DNA from: Pseudonocardiaceae bacterium YIM PH 21723
Lineage (GTDB): Bacteria; Actinomycetota; Actinomycetes; Mycobacteriales; Pseudonocardiaceae
DNA: 64,000 nt
Reading direction: 5' to 3'
Assembly: GCA_003600225.1 (NCBI GenBank)
Contig: QZFT01000045.1
Location: 62,001-126,000, forward strand
Positions 23,336-34,345 of the stretch are shown here, in pieces. The stretch's first letter is position 1; each line of letters opens with the position of its first letter. The notes under the pieces were generated by a model, which did not search any database, was not told the origin of the DNA, and was given only the letters and a program-made list of their open reading frames with translations. Position numbers and translations under genes: made by a program.

Positions 23336-24493
23336 CTACGTCCGTCGCGGGACCGGAATGACATATCGGTGGTAAACCAGGTCTCGCAGTACGTCGTCAC
23401 CGCCTTCCACCACCGAGACATAGCGCATGTCACGGAGCAGTTTTCCGATGGGCATCTCGTTGGTGTAGCCGAGGCCCCCGAACATCTCGGATCCCACCGT
23501 GGCGATCTGCCAGCCGGTCTGACCGCAGAACATCTTCGCCGTGACCGCCGATTTCAGGGTTCCCTGCCGAAAAAACGCCGATGACGCATCGGGTCTCGCC
23601 ATCATCTCGTCATAGTCGCGCGCGGCCCGGAGACAGTGGCTCTTCATCACATCGATCTGCATTTCCATCTGCCCCATATGCCCGGCGAACACCGGACTCT
23701 CGATTAGCGTGGCATCACGCAGGGATTTCGACTTCGCATAGGTCATGCAGTGGTCGCGGATACGCCGAGCGACGCCCAGTGCGGTCGCCGCGATCAATAT
23801 GCGACTCGCGTTCAGCCCAATTTCGAGCAGCCGTAGTCCGGAGCCTTCCAGCAGTTGCGACCGTGAGACCCGGCAATCCTGCAGACTGACCTGGTATGTG
23901 TGTGACGCCCGTACCCCGATCATGTCCCACCGTTTGACGATCTCGATGCCCGGCGATTTCCGGGGCAGCACCACCGCGCGATAATCGTCCGGACTGTCGG
24001 CCCCGCGGGCGATGACTACGAGAAAATCGGCGAAGTCCGTATTGGTCGAAAAGAACTTCTCGCCGGTCAACGACAGTTCTTGGCCCTCCTGGCGCAGCGT
24101 GGTCTCGATTTTGCCGAGTTCACTGCCCGCGTTGTGTTCGCTTCCCAGCGTCGCGCAGAAGCCGCCCGTCGTGCCCATCGGCCGCAAGAAGCGATGCACG
24201 AGTCCGTCGGAACCGTACAACTGGACCATGCTCGTGCCCAGCACCGAGATGAACAGCGTGAACGCCACACCCGCATCGCCATAAGCCAATTCGTTGACCA
24301 GCTCGACGCTGTCCGTCATACCGAACCCACGACCACCGAGCTCGGACGGCAGCCACCAGCTCGCGAAGCCCAGTTCGCGAAACCTGTCGTACACGTCCAA
24401 CGGTTTGTCGGCCAGCACATCCGTCTCGGCATGTCCGCCGCTGAGATGTTCCTGCACAAAGCGCCGTATGGAGCGCAGATCCTCGGGAGTCAT
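23336..24493 (-). CDS. Acyl-CoA (acyl-ACP) dehydrogenase
   Basis: A protein of 385 residues whose ATG overlaps the PKS2 stop (ATGA), so the two are coupled. The family order is intact: N-terminal helices, [31 protein letters not shown], the FAD-contact region [30 protein letters not shown], and a C-terminal helical domain with [34 protein letters not shown]. The Glu in VVEGG is where most family members carry the catalytic base. It oxidises an acyl thioester to the alpha,beta-enoyl form using FAD. Since PKS2 lacks an enoyl reductase and makes a C5 chain, a likely substrate is that ACP-bound chain, perhaps to make a diene starter. Confidence 0.88.
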   Translation of the reverse strand: MTPEDLRSIRRFVQEHLSGGHAETDVLADKPLDVYDRFRELGFASWWLPSELGGRGFGMTDSVELVNELAYGDAGVAFTLFISVLGTSMVQLYGSDGLVHRFLRPMGTTGGFCATLGSEHNAGSELGKIETTLRQEGQELSLTGEKFFSTNTDFADFLVVIARGADSPDDYRAVVLPRKSPGIEIVKRWDMIGVRASHTYQVSLQDCRVSRSQLLEGSGLRLLEIGLNASRILIAATALGVARRIRDHCMTYAKSKSLRDATLIESPVFAGHMGQMEMQIDVMKSHCLRAARDYDEMMARPDASSAFFRQGTLKSAVTAKMFCGQTGWQIATVGSEMFGGLGYTNEMPIGKLLRDMRYVSVVEGGDDVLRDLVYHRYVIPVPRRT

Positions 24494-27400
24494 CGCTGTT
24501 GCGCCACCTCTGAACCATCGTCGGTGAACATCAGGTCTCGAAGCCGTGCGGCCAGTACGGCAGGTGTCGGATACTGCTGAATCACCGCGATGGGAATGGA
24601 GACACCGGCGTCCTGCCTGATCCGATTCCTGAATTCCATCCAGCTGAGGGAATCGAAACCCATTTCCTGGAGTGACATTTCCGGATCCACACTGTCCGGC
24701 GATGGATGGTCGAGCACGACCGCCGAGATGGACAGCAGCAGCGACAACAACTCGGGAACCTGTTCGTCCTCCGGCAACTGCGCGATCTTGGCCGCCAGGC
24801 TCGGCTCCGGTACGTCAGACCTGGTGACCGGGCTGTGCAGGTCAGGATCATGGTCGCCAGGTCCCGCCGCAGACGTGCCGGCGAACGCGGACGACTCGGT
24901 ACGCAGCCCTCGCAGCACGACCGAGTCACCGGCGGCGCCGAAATCCGCTCGATCGAACGCCACGGGCAGTACGACCGGCCGATTAACCGTGAGAGCGGCG
25001 TCGAACAACGCCAATCCGGCCGCCGGTTCTATCGGAACCATTCCCTGGCGCCTGAGCAATCCCGCACGGTGCGCATCGCTCAACTCACCGGCCATGCCCA
25101 CTGCCCACGGCCCCCAGGCCAGCGAACTCGCCACCAGACCCGCGGACCGGCGGTAGTCCGCGAGTGCGTCGAGGAAACTGTTGGCGGCGGCGTAGTTCGC
25201 CTGGCCGACCGTGTTGACCGTGCCGGTCACGGACGAGAACAGGACGAATGCCAACAGGGGCAGGTGCCGGGTCAGCTCGTGCAGGTGCCACGCGCCGTCG
25301 ACCTTCGGGGCGAACACCCGGTCTATCCGTTCGTCCGACAGGGATTCGACGAGGCCATCGTCCAGCACCCCGGCGGCGTGCACCACGACGCGAAGCGGGT
25401 GTTCCGGGTCGACGGCCGCCAGAACGCCTGCCAACGCGGTCCTGTCTGACACATCGCAGGCCACCCGCGACACCGATGTTCCGAAAGCCCGCATCTCGGC
25501 GTCGAGCGCTTCCGCGGAGGGAGTACCGCCGCCGCTCCGGCTCAACAGCACCAGGTGTCGGGCTCCGAGACGCTTGACCGCATGCCTCGCAACCAGCTCG
25601 CCCAGAGCGCCACTCGCCCCGGTGAGCAGGACCGTGCCGCGGGACCAGTCCAGTCGGCCACCGTCCGGATCCCGGTCATCGGTGGCAGCGGCCAGTCTGG
25701 GCACATATGCCCGGCCGGCGCGGATCGCCAGCTGCGGCTCGGCGCCGACGTCGATACCGGCCGGAATGTCCGGGGTGCCGGTCATGTCCGGCACATCCAC
25801 TACCGCGAACCGTCCGGGGTGTTCGGCCTGCACCGACCGCATGAGTCCCCATACCGCAGCCGCCGCCGGATCCACGACGTCGGACTCCGTGACCGCGACG
25901 CCGTTGCTGGTCAGCAGAATCATCGGTCCTGTGCTGGACTCGTCCAACCATCGCCGCACGTGGCCGAGGGCCTTGCTGCACGCACGCCTGGCTGCGACGG
26001 TCCTGGCCGCGTCGGCACCGGGGTCGATGCGAACGACCTCGGCCGTGGCGGACACGGCGTGACCACCGGTGTCGAGTACCCGCCACCGAACGTCGTACAG
26101 CGAGTCCGGCGCCTTCGCGGACAACTGTTCCCGGGAAGCCGCAGCAACGCCGAGCGACCCGGCCGACAGGGCGAATCGCCCGTCGGTGTCGAACAGCTGC
26201 ACGGTCACCTCGCCGGGGCCCACACGCCGCGCCCGCACTCGCAGCGAACGCGGCGCGCGTCCGGACATCGACACCGTGTCCCAGGAGAACGGCACCATGA
26301 CCGTCTCCGACTCGTCGAGCAGCAAGGACAGGGCAGGATGCAGCGCCGCGTCGAACAGGGCCGGGTGCACGTCGAAGGTCTGCCCCGACACGTGGTCGGC
26401 CAGCTCAACCTCGGCGTACACCGTGTCCTCGGTCCGCCACATCGCGGTAAGACCCCGGAATGCCGGGCCGTACCCATATCCACGCTCGGCCAGGGCCTCG
26501 TAGTAGGCGGGTACATCAACCTCCGTCGCCGCCTCGGGCGGCCAGACGGCGCCGGGTTCATCGGTGGGCACCGGTGCGTCGTCGAGCAGGCCCGTCGCCA
26601 ACAGCACCCAGGAATCCTGTGCGGCGGCACGGGCGTAGAGGCTGATCGGCCGCCGTCGCGTTTCGTCGTCCGGATCGATGACGATCTGCAGTGCGACCGC
26701 GTCACCGTCGACCGGCAGCGGAGCTCGCAGGACCAACTCGGCCACGTTGTGCAGACCCACTGTCTTCGCTGCCCGCAGCGCCATCTCGACGATCGCCGTG
26801 CCGGGGAGCATCGGTACCCCGAGGATCGAATGCTCGACCAGCCAAGGGAGGTCATCGAGGGAGCACCGGCCATCTATCAACACCCGTCCATCCGCCGCCG
26901 ACGTGGTGACCCTCGACAGCAGCGGGTGCACTGTTTCCCCTGGCTTAGCGGCTGAGACAGGCTGTGCACTCACCCAGTAGCGCTGCCGGTCGAAAGCGTA
27001 GGTGGGCAGATCGATATGGCGCCCGGCGATCCGGCTCTCCGCGAGGTACGCGCGCCAGTCGACGGTGACTCCGGCGGTGTGGAGCTCGGCCAGTGCGGCC
27101 AGCGCCGCGCGTCCTTCGGCCCGGTCCGCCCGGGCCAGCGGGACCGTGGGAATCTGTGAACCGTCGCCGAGCACATCCCGGACTGCCCCGCACAACACGC
27201 CTGTCGGCCCCACCTCGACGAACGCCCTGGCACCCGCGTCAACGGCGGCGTGCACGCCTTCGGCGAAGAGCACGGTGGCCAACACCTGGTCAGTCCAGTA
27301 CCGGCCAGTGCACATGACGACCGGGTCGACCACCTTCCCGGTCATGTTGGACACCAGGGGGATGTTCGGCGACGAGTAGGAGATGGTCTCGGCGACCTTG

Positions 27401-30400
27401 GAGAACCCCTCGATCATCGGCTCCATCAACGGTGAGTGGAACGCGTGCGAGACACGCAACCGCTTCGTGGTGAACCCCCTGTCCGCGAACAGCGACCGCA
27501 GCACCTCGACCTGCTCGTGAGCACCGGAGATCACGACGGCCTCCGGCCCGTTGATGGCGGCGATCCCGACCGGCGGCGCGTGGCGATCGATCATGTCGCG
27601 CACCTCGCCGACAGGAGCCCGCACGGCGAGCATCGCGCCGCCCTCCGGTAGTTCCTGCATCAACCGGCTCCGGGCGGCGACCAGTTTCGCCGCATCCGCA
27701 AGGGAGAACACGCCGGCCACGTGGGCGGCGGCGAGCTCGCCGATCGAGTGCCCCAGCAGCACAGCCGGTGCCAGTCCCAAAGAACGCAGCAGCGCGAACG
27801 CCGACACCTCGAACGCGAAGATCGCGGGCTGGGTGAAACGCGTCTGATCCAGCAGTTCCGCCGCCGATGACCCCGCTGCTGCGCCGACCACATCGGTGAT
27901 CGGTTGTGGCAGCAGCGGATCCAACTCGCGGCACACCGCGTCCCAGGTGTGGGCGAACACCGGGAACGCCTCGGCCAGACCCCGGCCCATCCCCGGTCGC
28001 TGGCTGCCCTGGCCGGAGAACAGGAAGCCCAACGCGTGCTCGGTCGCGGCGGCACCGACGACCAGGTTGCCTGCGCGTTGACCGTCCGCCAGCGCGGTCA
28101 GCCCGCCCATCAGTTCGTCGCGCTCCTCACCGAACAGGACCGCGCGGTGGTGGAACGCACTTCGTCCGATCAGCGTCCCGGCGATGTCGGACAGGTCGTC
28201 CGCGGGTGTGATCGTGTCGCGCAGTCGCCGCGCCTGGCTCGCCAGCGACGCCGGACTACGCGCCGAGACGACGAAGGGAATCACGCCGGTCGAGCGGACG
28301 CTGGAGCGCGCGGACGTATCCACGGGGTCGCCCTGCTCGACGATCATATGGGCGTTGGTGCCACTGATGCCGAATGACGACACCGCTGCCCGGCGAGGCC
28401 GATCAACCTGGGGCCACGGCAGGGATCTCGTTGCCAGCCGCACCGATCCCGACGACCAATCGACCTGTCGCGATGGGTTGTCGGCGTGCAATGTCTGCGG
28501 CACGCGTCCGTGCCGCATCGCCATGACCACCTTGATCACACCGGTCACACCGGCGGCCGCCTGCGTATGGCCGATGTTCGACTTCACCGAGCCCAGCCAG
28601 GCCGGCTCGGTCCGATTCTGCCCGTAGGTGGCCAGTACCGCCTGCGCCTCGATCGGATCGCCGAGCGTGGTTCCCGTGCCATGCGCTTCCAGCACATCGA
28701 CGTCGGCGGGCGCGAGGCCGGCATCGGCCAACGCCGCCCGGATGACTCGTTGTTGCGACGGACCGTTCGGCGCGGTCAGTCCGTTGCTCTCACCGTCCTG
28801 GTTGATCGCCGAGCCGCGCAGGACCGCGAGTACCCGGCGCCCCTCCCGGCGCGCATCGGACAGCCGCTGCAACACAAGGACGCCGGCACCTTCCGACCAC
28901 CCCGTGCCGTCGGCGCTGTCCGCAAACGATTTGCACCGGCCATCGGCGGCGAGCCCGCCCTGTCTGGCGAACTCGATGAACAGCCCCGGGGTGGCCATGA
29001 CCGTCACGCCCCCGGCAAGCGCGAGACCGCACTCGCCCGCACGCAACGATCGCGCGGCCAGGTGGAGCGCGACCAACGATGATGAGCAGGCGGTATCTAC
29101 CGTCAAGGCCGGGCCCTGGAACCCGAAGGAGTACGCGACTCGTCCCGAAATCACGCTGGAGGACCCGCCGGTGAGCCCGTACCCTCGCTGACTCTCCGGG
29201 ATCTCGGCCAGTCGTGGCAGGTAATCCTGGGCCATGGCGCCGAAGAACACGCCCGTCGAACTTCCGCGCAGGGCGATCGCATCATGTCCCGACCGTTCCA
29301 GCGCCTCCCACGACACTTCGAGCGCCAGCCGCTGTTGCGGGTCCATTGCCCGGGCTTCACGGGGGCTGATGCGGAAGAAACCGGCATCGAATTCCCCGAT
29401 ACCGGAGATGAATCCACCGCGATTCGGATAGTCCTGAGCAGGGTCGCGCTGCCAACCGCGATCCTCCGGGAACGCGCCGATCGCATCACGGGAGTCATCG
29501 ATGAGTTGCCACAGCTCCTCGGGCGAGGACACCTCACCAGGAAGACGACACGCCATTCCGACAACGACGACCGGATCGCCGTCGATCATGCCGTCCGTGT
29601 CCTGCGTGATCCTGGGGTCAGACGACCGTCCGCGAAGGTGCGCAATCAGGGACTGGGGTGTCGGATAGTCGAAAAGTGCGGACGTGGGCAAAGCCAGGTC
29701 CATCGCGGCGTTCAGCCGATCCCGCAGTTCGACCGCCGTAACCGAGTCAAAGCCCAGTTCCTTGAAAGTGGCATCAAATTCTATTGCGGATAGGTCGCCG
29801 TGACCCAACACCGCCGCCGCATGCGACCTCAGCAATCGGTCTAGATCGACCGATTCGGACTCCCCGATGGGACCGGACTGGGGCGTTGATCTCGCTGACA
29901 CGTCGAGTGCGGGTGCGCCCGCCGTCACAGCCGGACCACCAGCCGGCAGCCAGTACGACTGCCGGTCGAAGGCGTATGTGGGAAGCGCGATCCGACGTCC
30001 CTCCACCACATACGACGCGAGATCGACCTCGGTACCGCACAGGTACAATTCCGCTTGCGACAAGAGCATTCGGCGCACATCGTCTTCATTGCGCCGCAAC
30101 GTCCCGATCACGGATACGCCCGCGGAGATGTCTTTGATCGCCCCGGTGAGCCCTGGATGTGGACTGATCTCCACGAACGTGGCATACCCGTCCGCGACCA
30201 TCGCCTCTATGGCACCTGAAAAGCACACTGATTGACGCAGGTTGCGATACCAGTAGCCCGCATCCAGGTTCGCTCCCTGAACACGTCCGCCCGTCACCGT
30301 TGAGTAAAACGCCGTCTCGCTGTTCACATGGTTGACCGAGGCGGCCGCGGAAATTACTTCATCCTTGATCTTTTCCACCAGTGGGGAATGCGAGGCGAAG

Positions 30401-32532
30401 AACGTCGGGATTATCCGGGTGCGAATTCCACGGGCGGCGCAGTCGTCCACCAGGGCACGCACCGCGTCCTCAGAACCGGACACGACCACAGAATTCGGCC
30501 CGTTCACCGCCGCGACCACGACGTCACCGCGCACCGGGACCTCGGACGCCGGCATCGCTATCGAGGCCATCAGTCCCTGGCCGGACAGTCGCGACGCAAC
30601 GGCGCTGCGCTGCACGATCAGCGAGATACCGTCGGCAAGGGACATCACGCCCGCCACCACAGCGGCGGCGATCTCCCCTTGGGAATGCCCGACGACCGCA
30701 TCCGGTCGTACGCCGGCTGCACGCCACACCTCCGCCAGCGACACCATGACGGCGAACAAGGTGGGCTGGATGACGTCCACCCGACTCAGCAATGCCTCAT
30801 CCGCGAGCACACCACGCAGTGACCAGGAAACCAGACCGTCGAGGTGGCGTTGGCAGCGCTCCATCGACTCCGCAAACGCCGGCGAGTCACGCCAGAGCCC
30901 GAGCCCCATCCCGACCCATTGCGCCCCCTGGCCCGGGAATACCCACGCCACCGGCCCTTTAGCCGAATCGTGGGTCTTGCCGGAGATCACATCTGGATGC
31001 GGTTCCCCGGCCGCCACAGCCGACAATCCGGCTACCAACTCCTCACGATCAGCCGCGACGAGCACTGCACGATGTCGCATCGCGGACCTCGTGTGCAGCG
31101 CCGAGTGGCCCACGTCCACGGGAGTCAGTTCAGGGTGACGTACGACCCAGTCGCGCAGTCTGGCGGCCTGCCCCCGCAAGGCGACCGCACTGCGTGCATG
31201 GATCACCACCGGTGCCCGGTCGCGTATGTGTACCGGACGCGATTCCCTCGCGGCAGGCGGTGTAGCCAGTACCACATGGCAATTGGCACCGCCGATGCCG
31301 AACGAACTGACCCCGGCCAAGCGTGGCCCGCCGCCGGGCCACGCTCGATCTTCCTGGACGACGCGCAGCCGGGACCGAGCGAGCGAGATCGCCGGATTCG
31401 GTCGTTCGAAGTGGAGACTGGCAGGTATCCGACGATGATGAATGGCCAGGGCGACCTTGACCAAACCCACTACGCCGGCCGCCGCTTCGAGATGACCCAC
31501 GTTCGTCTTGACCGATCCGACCAGTAACGGATCGTCGGGCATTCGCTCATGCCCGAATACCTCGCCGAGAGCGGCCGCCTCCACCGGATCGCCAGTCTTC
31601 GTTCCGCTTCCGTGTAGTTCTACGTACTGAACGTCGGTCGGCTCGACGCTTGCGTCGATGCAGGCAGCACGCAATAGGGACCGTTGCGCATCGCCGGCGG
31701 GTACGGTCAATGCTGCGCTGTCGCCGTCGTGATTCGTCGCACCGCCGAGAATCACGGCATAAATGGGGTCGTGGTCGGCGATCGCCTCACGCAGCCTTTT
31801 GAGAAGGACAACCGCGCCACCCTCCCCGCGAACAAAGCCGTTTGCCCGCGAGTCGAACGTGTAGCACAGACCGTCAGGCGACAAGGCCCCCGCCCGCGCG
31901 AACGCGATGGTGCTTTCGGGGACGAGGTTGACGTGAAATCCGCCTGCCACGGCCATGCGCGCCGCGCCTGACCGAACCGCCTCCGCAGCCATGTGCACGG
32001 CCACCAGCGATGAGGACTGCGCGGTGTCGACAGTCATACTGGCTCCGCCGAAACCGAACTTGTGCGATACGCGGTTGGCGATCAGCCCCCGGTTGAGCCC
32101 AGTGACCGCGTCGTGCGAAATGACATCCGATCCGCGCCGATGCGCCAGCGACATGTAGTCGTCGCCACTGGCACCGAAGTACACCGCGGTCGACTCCCGG
32201 TGCAGTCGATCAGTCGACGTCGCGCTGTCCTCGATGGCCTCCCAGGTCAGTTCGAGCGCCATGCGCTGGCGCGGATCCATGGTGCGCGCTTCGCGCGGCG
32301 AAATGTCGAAGAATCCTGCGTCGAAACGGTCGACACCGTCGACAAAACCGCCTCTGCGGTAACGTGCCAGTTCAGGTACGTCGTACCATCGATCGTCGGG
32401 AGCCGGCCGGATCGCGTCTTTGCCGGAACAGAGCAGTTGCCAGAACATGTCCATGTTCTCGGCGCCGGCCGTACGGCAGGACATGCCGATGATGGCAACC
32501 GAACGATCGGATTCGATCTCAGTCATGCTCAC
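24490..32532 (-). CDS. PKS2: loading plus one extension module (KSQ-AT-ACP-KS-AT-DH-KR-ACP)
   Basis: GTG 32532 (ATG 32526 is also possible) gives 2,680 residues. Loading module: KS with Gln at about 172 in DTAQSSS (KSQ, decarboxylating), AT with GHSQGE and FASH plus RVDVIQP, which point to methylmalonyl-CoA, and ACP with GFDSV (about 926). Module 1: KS with DTACSSS (about 1147), AT with GHSIGE and HAFH (malonyl-type), DH with [10 protein letters not shown] (about 1900) and [12 protein letters not shown] with [11 protein letters not shown] (B-type) and [11 protein letters not shown] with GFDSL (about 2627). No ER, TE or docking domain is obvious at the end. The expected ACP-bound product is a C5 2-enoyl chain from propionyl plus malonyl. 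It is coupled at its start to the SCP2-like fragment by GTGA. Confidence 0.93.
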   Translation of the reverse strand: MSMTEIESDRSVAIIGMSCRTAGAENMDMFWQLLCSGKDAIRPAPDDRWYDVPELARYRRGGFVDGVDRFDAGFFDISPREARTMDPRQRMALELTWEAIEDSATSTDRLHRESTAVYFGASGDDYMSLAHRRGSDVISHDAVTGLNRGLIANRVSHKFGFGGASMTVDTAQSSSLVAVHMAAEAVRSGAARMAVAGGFHVNLVPESTIAFARAGALSPDGLCYTFDSRANGFVRGEGGAVVLLKRLREAIADHDPIYAVILGGATNHDGDSAALTVPAGDAQRSLLRAACIDASVEPTDVQYVELHGSGTKTGDPVEAAALGEVFGHERMPDDPLLVGSVKTNVGHLEAAAGVVGLVKVALAIHHRRIPASLHFERPNPAISLARSRLRVVQEDRAWPGGGPRLAGVSSFGIGGANCHVVLATPPAARESRPVHIRDRAPVVIHARSAVALRGQAARLRDWVVRHPELTPVDVGHSALHTRSAMRHRAVLVAADREELVAGLSAVAAGEPHPDVISGKTHDSAKGPVAWVFPGQGAQWVGMGLGLWRDSPAFAESMERCQRHLDGLVSWSLRGVLADEALLSRVDVIQPTLFAVMVSLAEVWRAAGVRPDAVVGHSQGEIAAAVVAGVMSLADGISLIVQRSAVASRLSGQGLMASIAMPASEVPVRGDVVVAAVNGPNSVVVSGSEDAVRALVDDCAARGIRTRIIPTFFASHSPLVEKIKDEVISAAASVNHVNSETAFYSTVTGGRVQGANLDAGYWYRNLRQSVCFSGAIEAMVADGYATFVEISPHPGLTGAIKDISAGVSVIGTLRRNEDDVRRMLLSQAELYLCGTEVDLASYVVEGRRIALPTYAFDRQSYWLPAGGPAVTAGAPALDVSARSTPQSGPIGESESVDLDRLLRSHAAAVLGHGDLSAIEFDATFKELGFDSVTAVELRDRLNAAMDLALPTSALFDYPTPQSLIAHLRGRSSDPRITQDTDGMIDGDPVVVVGMACRLPGEVSSPEELWQLIDDSRDAIGAFPEDRGWQRDPAQDYPNRGGFISGIGEFDAGFFRISPREARAMDPQQRLALEVSWEALERSGHDAIALRGSSTGVFFGAMAQDYLPRLAEIPESQRGYGLTGGSSSVISGRVAYSFGFQGPALTVDTACSSSLVALHLAARSLRAGECGLALAGGVTVMATPGLFIEFARQGGLAADGRCKSFADSADGTGWSEGAGVLVLQRLSDARREGRRVLAVLRGSAINQDGESNGLTAPNGPSQQRVIRAALADAGLAPADVDVLEAHGTGTTLGDPIEAQAVLATYGQNRTEPAWLGSVKSNIGHTQAAAGVTGVIKVVMAMRHGRVPQTLHADNPSRQVDWSSGSVRLATRSLPWPQVDRPRRAAVSSFGISGTNAHMIVEQGDPVDTSARSSVRSTGVIPFVVSARSPASLASQARRLRDTITPADDLSDIAGTLIGRSAFHHRAVLFGEERDELMGGLTALADGQRAGNLVVGAAATEHALGFLFSGQGSQRPGMGRGLAEAFPVFAHTWDAVCRELDPLLPQPITDVVGAAAGSSAAELLDQTRFTQPAIFAFEVSAFALLRSLGLAPAVLLGHSIGELAAAHVAGVFSLADAAKLVAARSRLMQELPEGGAMLAVRAPVGEVRDMIDRHAPPVGIAAINGPEAVVISGAHEQVEVLRSLFADRGFTTKRLRVSHAFHSPLMEPMIEGFSKVAETISYSSPNIPLVSNMTGKVVDPVVMCTGRYWTDQVLATVLFAEGVHAAVDAGARAFVEVGPTGVLCGAVRDVLGDGSQIPTVPLARADRAEGRAALAALAELHTAGVTVDWRAYLAESRIAGRHIDLPTYAFDRQRYWVSAQPVSAAKPGETVHPLLSRVTTSAADGRVLIDGRCSLDDLPWLVEHSILGVPMLPGTAIVEMALRAAKTVGLHNVAELVLRAPLPVDGDAVALQIVIDPDDETRRRPISLYARAAAQDSWVLLATGLLDDAPVPTDEPGAVWPPEAATEVDVPAYYEALAERGYGYGPAFRGLTAMWRTEDTVYAEVELADHVSGQTFDVHPALFDAALHPALSLLLDESETVMVPFSWDTVSMSGRAPRSLRVRARRVGPGEVTVQLFDTDGRFALSAGSLGVAAASREQLSAKAPDSLYDVRWRVLDTGGHAVSATAEVVRIDPGADAARTVAARRACSKALGHVRRWLDESSTGPMILLTSNGVAVTESDVVDPAAAAVWGLMRSVQAEHPGRFAVVDVPDMTGTPDIPAGIDVGAEPQLAIRAGRAYVPRLAAATDDRDPDGGRLDWSRGTVLLTGASGALGELVARHAVKRLGARHLVLLSRSGGGTPSAEALDAEMRAFGTSVSRVACDVSDRTALAGVLAAVDPEHPLRVVVHAAGVLDDGLVESLSDERIDRVFAPKVDGAWHLHELTRHLPLLAFVLFSSVTGTVNTVGQANYAAANSFLDALADYRRSAGLVASSLAWGPWAVGMAGELSDAHRAGLLRRQGMVPIEPAAGLALFDAALTVNRPVVLPVAFDRADFGAAGDSVVLRGLRTESSAFAGTSAAGPGDHDPDLHSPVTRSDVPEPSLAAKIAQLPEDEQVPELLSLLLSISAVVLDHPSPDSVDPEMSLQEMGFDSLSWMEFRNRIRQDAGVSIPIAVIQQYPTPAVLAARLRDLMFTDDGSEVAQQR

Positions 32533-32684
32533 CGCCGGACAATGAGCCGAGCAGATCGCGGCCGTTCATGTCCCTCGGCCGTCAACGCTGTGGGTTGCCA
32601 CCACGGGGCGTGATCGATGCCGGCTGTTGTGAAGAGGAGCGGACCGGACAGCCGGTCGAAAAACTCGCCTGCGGTAAGAGTCAT
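32529..32684 (-). CDS. Short SCP2-like fragment coupled to PKS2
   Basis: A 51-residue frame from ATG 32684, with GGAG about 10 nt upstream. It begins MTLTAGEFFDRLSGPLLF, close to MTLTIGELFDELPGRL of the SCP2 protein at 18.8-19.1 kb, then loses the similarity and ends early. Its stop overlaps the PKS2 GTG (GTGA), so ribosomes finishing it would start PKS2. It may be a truncated SCP2 gene kept as a leader that couples translation, or a decayed gene. No intact SCP2 pocket could form. Confidence 0.6.
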   Translation of the reverse strand: MTLTAGEFFDRLSGPLLFTTAGIDHAPWWQPTALTAEGHERPRSARLIVRR

Positions 32685-32781
32685 CGGCTTGCACTCCAGA
32701 GGTCGGCGTTTCGGGCCAAGCCGGCTGTCTATCTGCAGGCCGGACCCAGCAACGACCGTAGGAAATAAGTCTTCGCCGACC

Positions 32782-32798
32782 ATTACCGCGCTTGTAAG
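32782..32798 (-). promoter_or_regulatory. Cluster motif upstream of the PKS2 operon
   Basis: On the minus strand CTTAC-aagcgcg-GTAAT (core TTAC-N7-GTAA), 98 nt before the SCP2-like fragment. It lies downstream of the TetR gene, so the PKS2 operon probably has its own promoter. Confidence 0.5.
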
Positions 32799-32908
32799 TC
32801 ACCGGACAGGGAAGAACCCGAGCAGCGCGCCATTTCGTGGGCAGGGAAACGCGGCCATGCTTGTACGGCACAATTGCCGCAACCAGGCTGACAAGTCCGA
32901 ACGTGCAA

Positions 32909-33505
32909 TCAGTGCATGGGCCGAATAGTCTGAAAAAATGGCATTAGTGCGGCTCGATAGATCAACTCTATATCGGTGTCCGGGGGGTACATATCGGACA
33001 GTTCCAGCGACACCAGACCATGGGCGGTACCCCAGACGCCGAATGTGACCGTTCCCAATTGATCCGGCGACACGCGCCCCGCGTCCACACATCGCTGCAC
33101 GGCGTTTTTCAGGACCTGAAATGTCGCGTCCACCTCGGCCCTGACCTCTGATTCCGGCTGGAAACCCGGAAAAGGGCCGGTGAACATGATCGCGTAGAAG
33201 TGAGGATTGGCGATGGCGTTTTTCCGGTAGGCCATCCCAAGTTCGTATAGATCGACAGTCGGGTCGTTTGTCGTCGGCACGGACGCCAGCACTTCAGCGA
33301 AGCGGCGAAAGGCCTCCCGATGCACTGCGGCCAGTAGTGCCGGCTTCCCGCCGAACAGCGAGTACACCGCGGTGGTTGATGTGCCGGCTTTGATGGCCAG
33401 TTTACGTAGACTGAAAATGTTCGGCCCATCAGTAGCCAGCATGGCACTGGAAAGCTCCAAGAGCCGCAGGCGGAGCGTATCGTCATGAATCCTGGGTCGC
33501 GCCAT
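32909..33505 (-). CDS. TetR-family transcriptional regulator
   Basis: A protein of 198 residues. The N-terminal HTH covers about 8-55 (ELSSAMLATDGPNIFSLRKLAIKAGTS with TTAVYSLFGGKPALLAAV). The ligand-binding part ends with TFGVWGTAHGLVSLEL, a WHG-type C-terminal domain. TetR proteins are usually repressors that bind palindromes of about 15-17 bp and release with a small ligand. The motif TTAC-N7-GTAA found at cluster promoters has the right size for such a protein. It is the last gene before the tRNA-like remnant that marks the right edge of the cluster. Confidence 0.9.
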   Translation of the reverse strand: MARPRIHDDTLRLRLLELSSAMLATDGPNIFSLRKLAIKAGTSTTAVYSLFGGKPALLAAVHREAFRRFAEVLASVPTTNDPTVDLYELGMAYRKNAIANPHFYAIMFTGPFPGFQPESEVRAEVDATFQVLKNAVQRCVDAGRVSPDQLGTVTFGVWGTAHGLVSLELSDMYPPDTDIELIYRAALMPFFQTIRPMH

Positions 33506-33569
33506 TCGGCGAGCATATCGCCGCGGCGTTCCGCAGCGGCATGATCACGTTGTCTAATCGACGCTGGGG

Positions 33570-33605
33570 GTCAAGGGGTCGCAGGTTCAAATCCTGTCAG
33601 CCGAC
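33570..33605 (+). other. tRNA 3'-end-like remnant, possible attachment site
   Basis: A 5-bp stem GCAGG / CCTGT (with one G-T pair) closes the 7-nt loop TTCAAAT at 33581-33597, the shape of a tRNA T arm, followed by an acceptor-like CAGCCGAC. The 5' half of a tRNA is missing. Such partial tRNA ends are left at att sites when elements integrate. No integrase gene is in the window. Confidence 0.4.
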
Positions 33606-34142
33606 GGACGGAAATGCTGCTGATTCTGCTGAGAACACCAGTTCAGCGGACATTTTTGTGTCTTCGTCTGATGTGGTAAAGGAACGTGATCATCGCGGCG
33701 GGTCGCGTACCGCTGCTGATCTTGTCCAGACCTACGCCGAAATCCCTCGCGTGCTTCGAGGGGTTCTGGGAAGGCACGGCCGAGCCCCGCATCCTGGAAT
33801 CCGCCTCGGTCTGCCTCGCACTCGACAACGGGGGGGGCACGGGGGCGAAGGACCGACCCAACGAGAACGGGTATGGCTGGAATCGGCCACCCCGCAGGAG
33901 TACGAACCCCTGGCCACCTCTATGGAACGGTGGCTACGGCAGCTCTGTTCAACGCCCGCAAACGGAGGTCCACCGCCGACCGGGGCACTGGAATACGGTC
34001 ACGCTCACAGCAGCCGGGCACTGCTCACGAACACCATCGCTGTCCATGCCCTGTCCGCCCTTGCCCACGTCTGTCCTCCGGCGCCGGCGGAACATGCCCA
34101 GCGCAGAGGTCTGCTCCCACAATGCTCCCAAAACGAACAAAC

Positions 34143-34171
34143 GGCCTGTCGATGACAATCATCGACAGGCC
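34143..34171 (-). terminator. Terminator of tRNA-Val(CAC)
   Basis: GGCCTGTCGAT (34143-34153) pairs perfectly with ATCGACAGGCC (34161-34171). It lies 16 nt beyond the 3' end of the leftward tRNA. Confidence 0.75.
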
Positions 34172-34186
34172 GGCTGAAACACACTG

Positions 34187-34258
34187 TGCGCGATACTGGG
34201 ATCGAACCAGTGACCTCTTCGGTGTGAACGAAGCGCTCTCCCGCTGAGCTAAACGCGC
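34187..34258 (-). tRNA. tRNA-Val (anticodon CAC), copy 1
   Basis: A 72-nt tRNA: acceptor GCGCGTT at the 5' end pairs with the ATCGCGC side, the D arm is AGCTCAGCGGGAGAGC, anticodon arm CTTCG-TTCACAC-CGAAG, T arm CTGGTTCGATCCCAG. CCA is not encoded. The sequence is identical to the copy at 43839-43910. Confidence 0.95.
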
Positions 34259-34345
34259 ATCTCGCTGACGCTAGTTTAGCGGATGCCCCCGGGAGGTCCC
34301 GCCGGGGGGGGCGGAGAGGTCGTCCGACGCGAGGGAGCGTTCCGA

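Larger units (their letters stand above)
33506..34186. other. Gene-poor junction between cluster and chromosome
   Basis: About 680 bases without a recognisable gene. Overlapping open frames (33541-34155 and 33686-34177) have no family features and disagree in frame. It holds a tRNA 3'-end-like remnant at its left end and the tRNA-Val terminator at its right end. This is where the lower-GC cluster gives way to the GC-rich flank. Confidence 0.55.
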
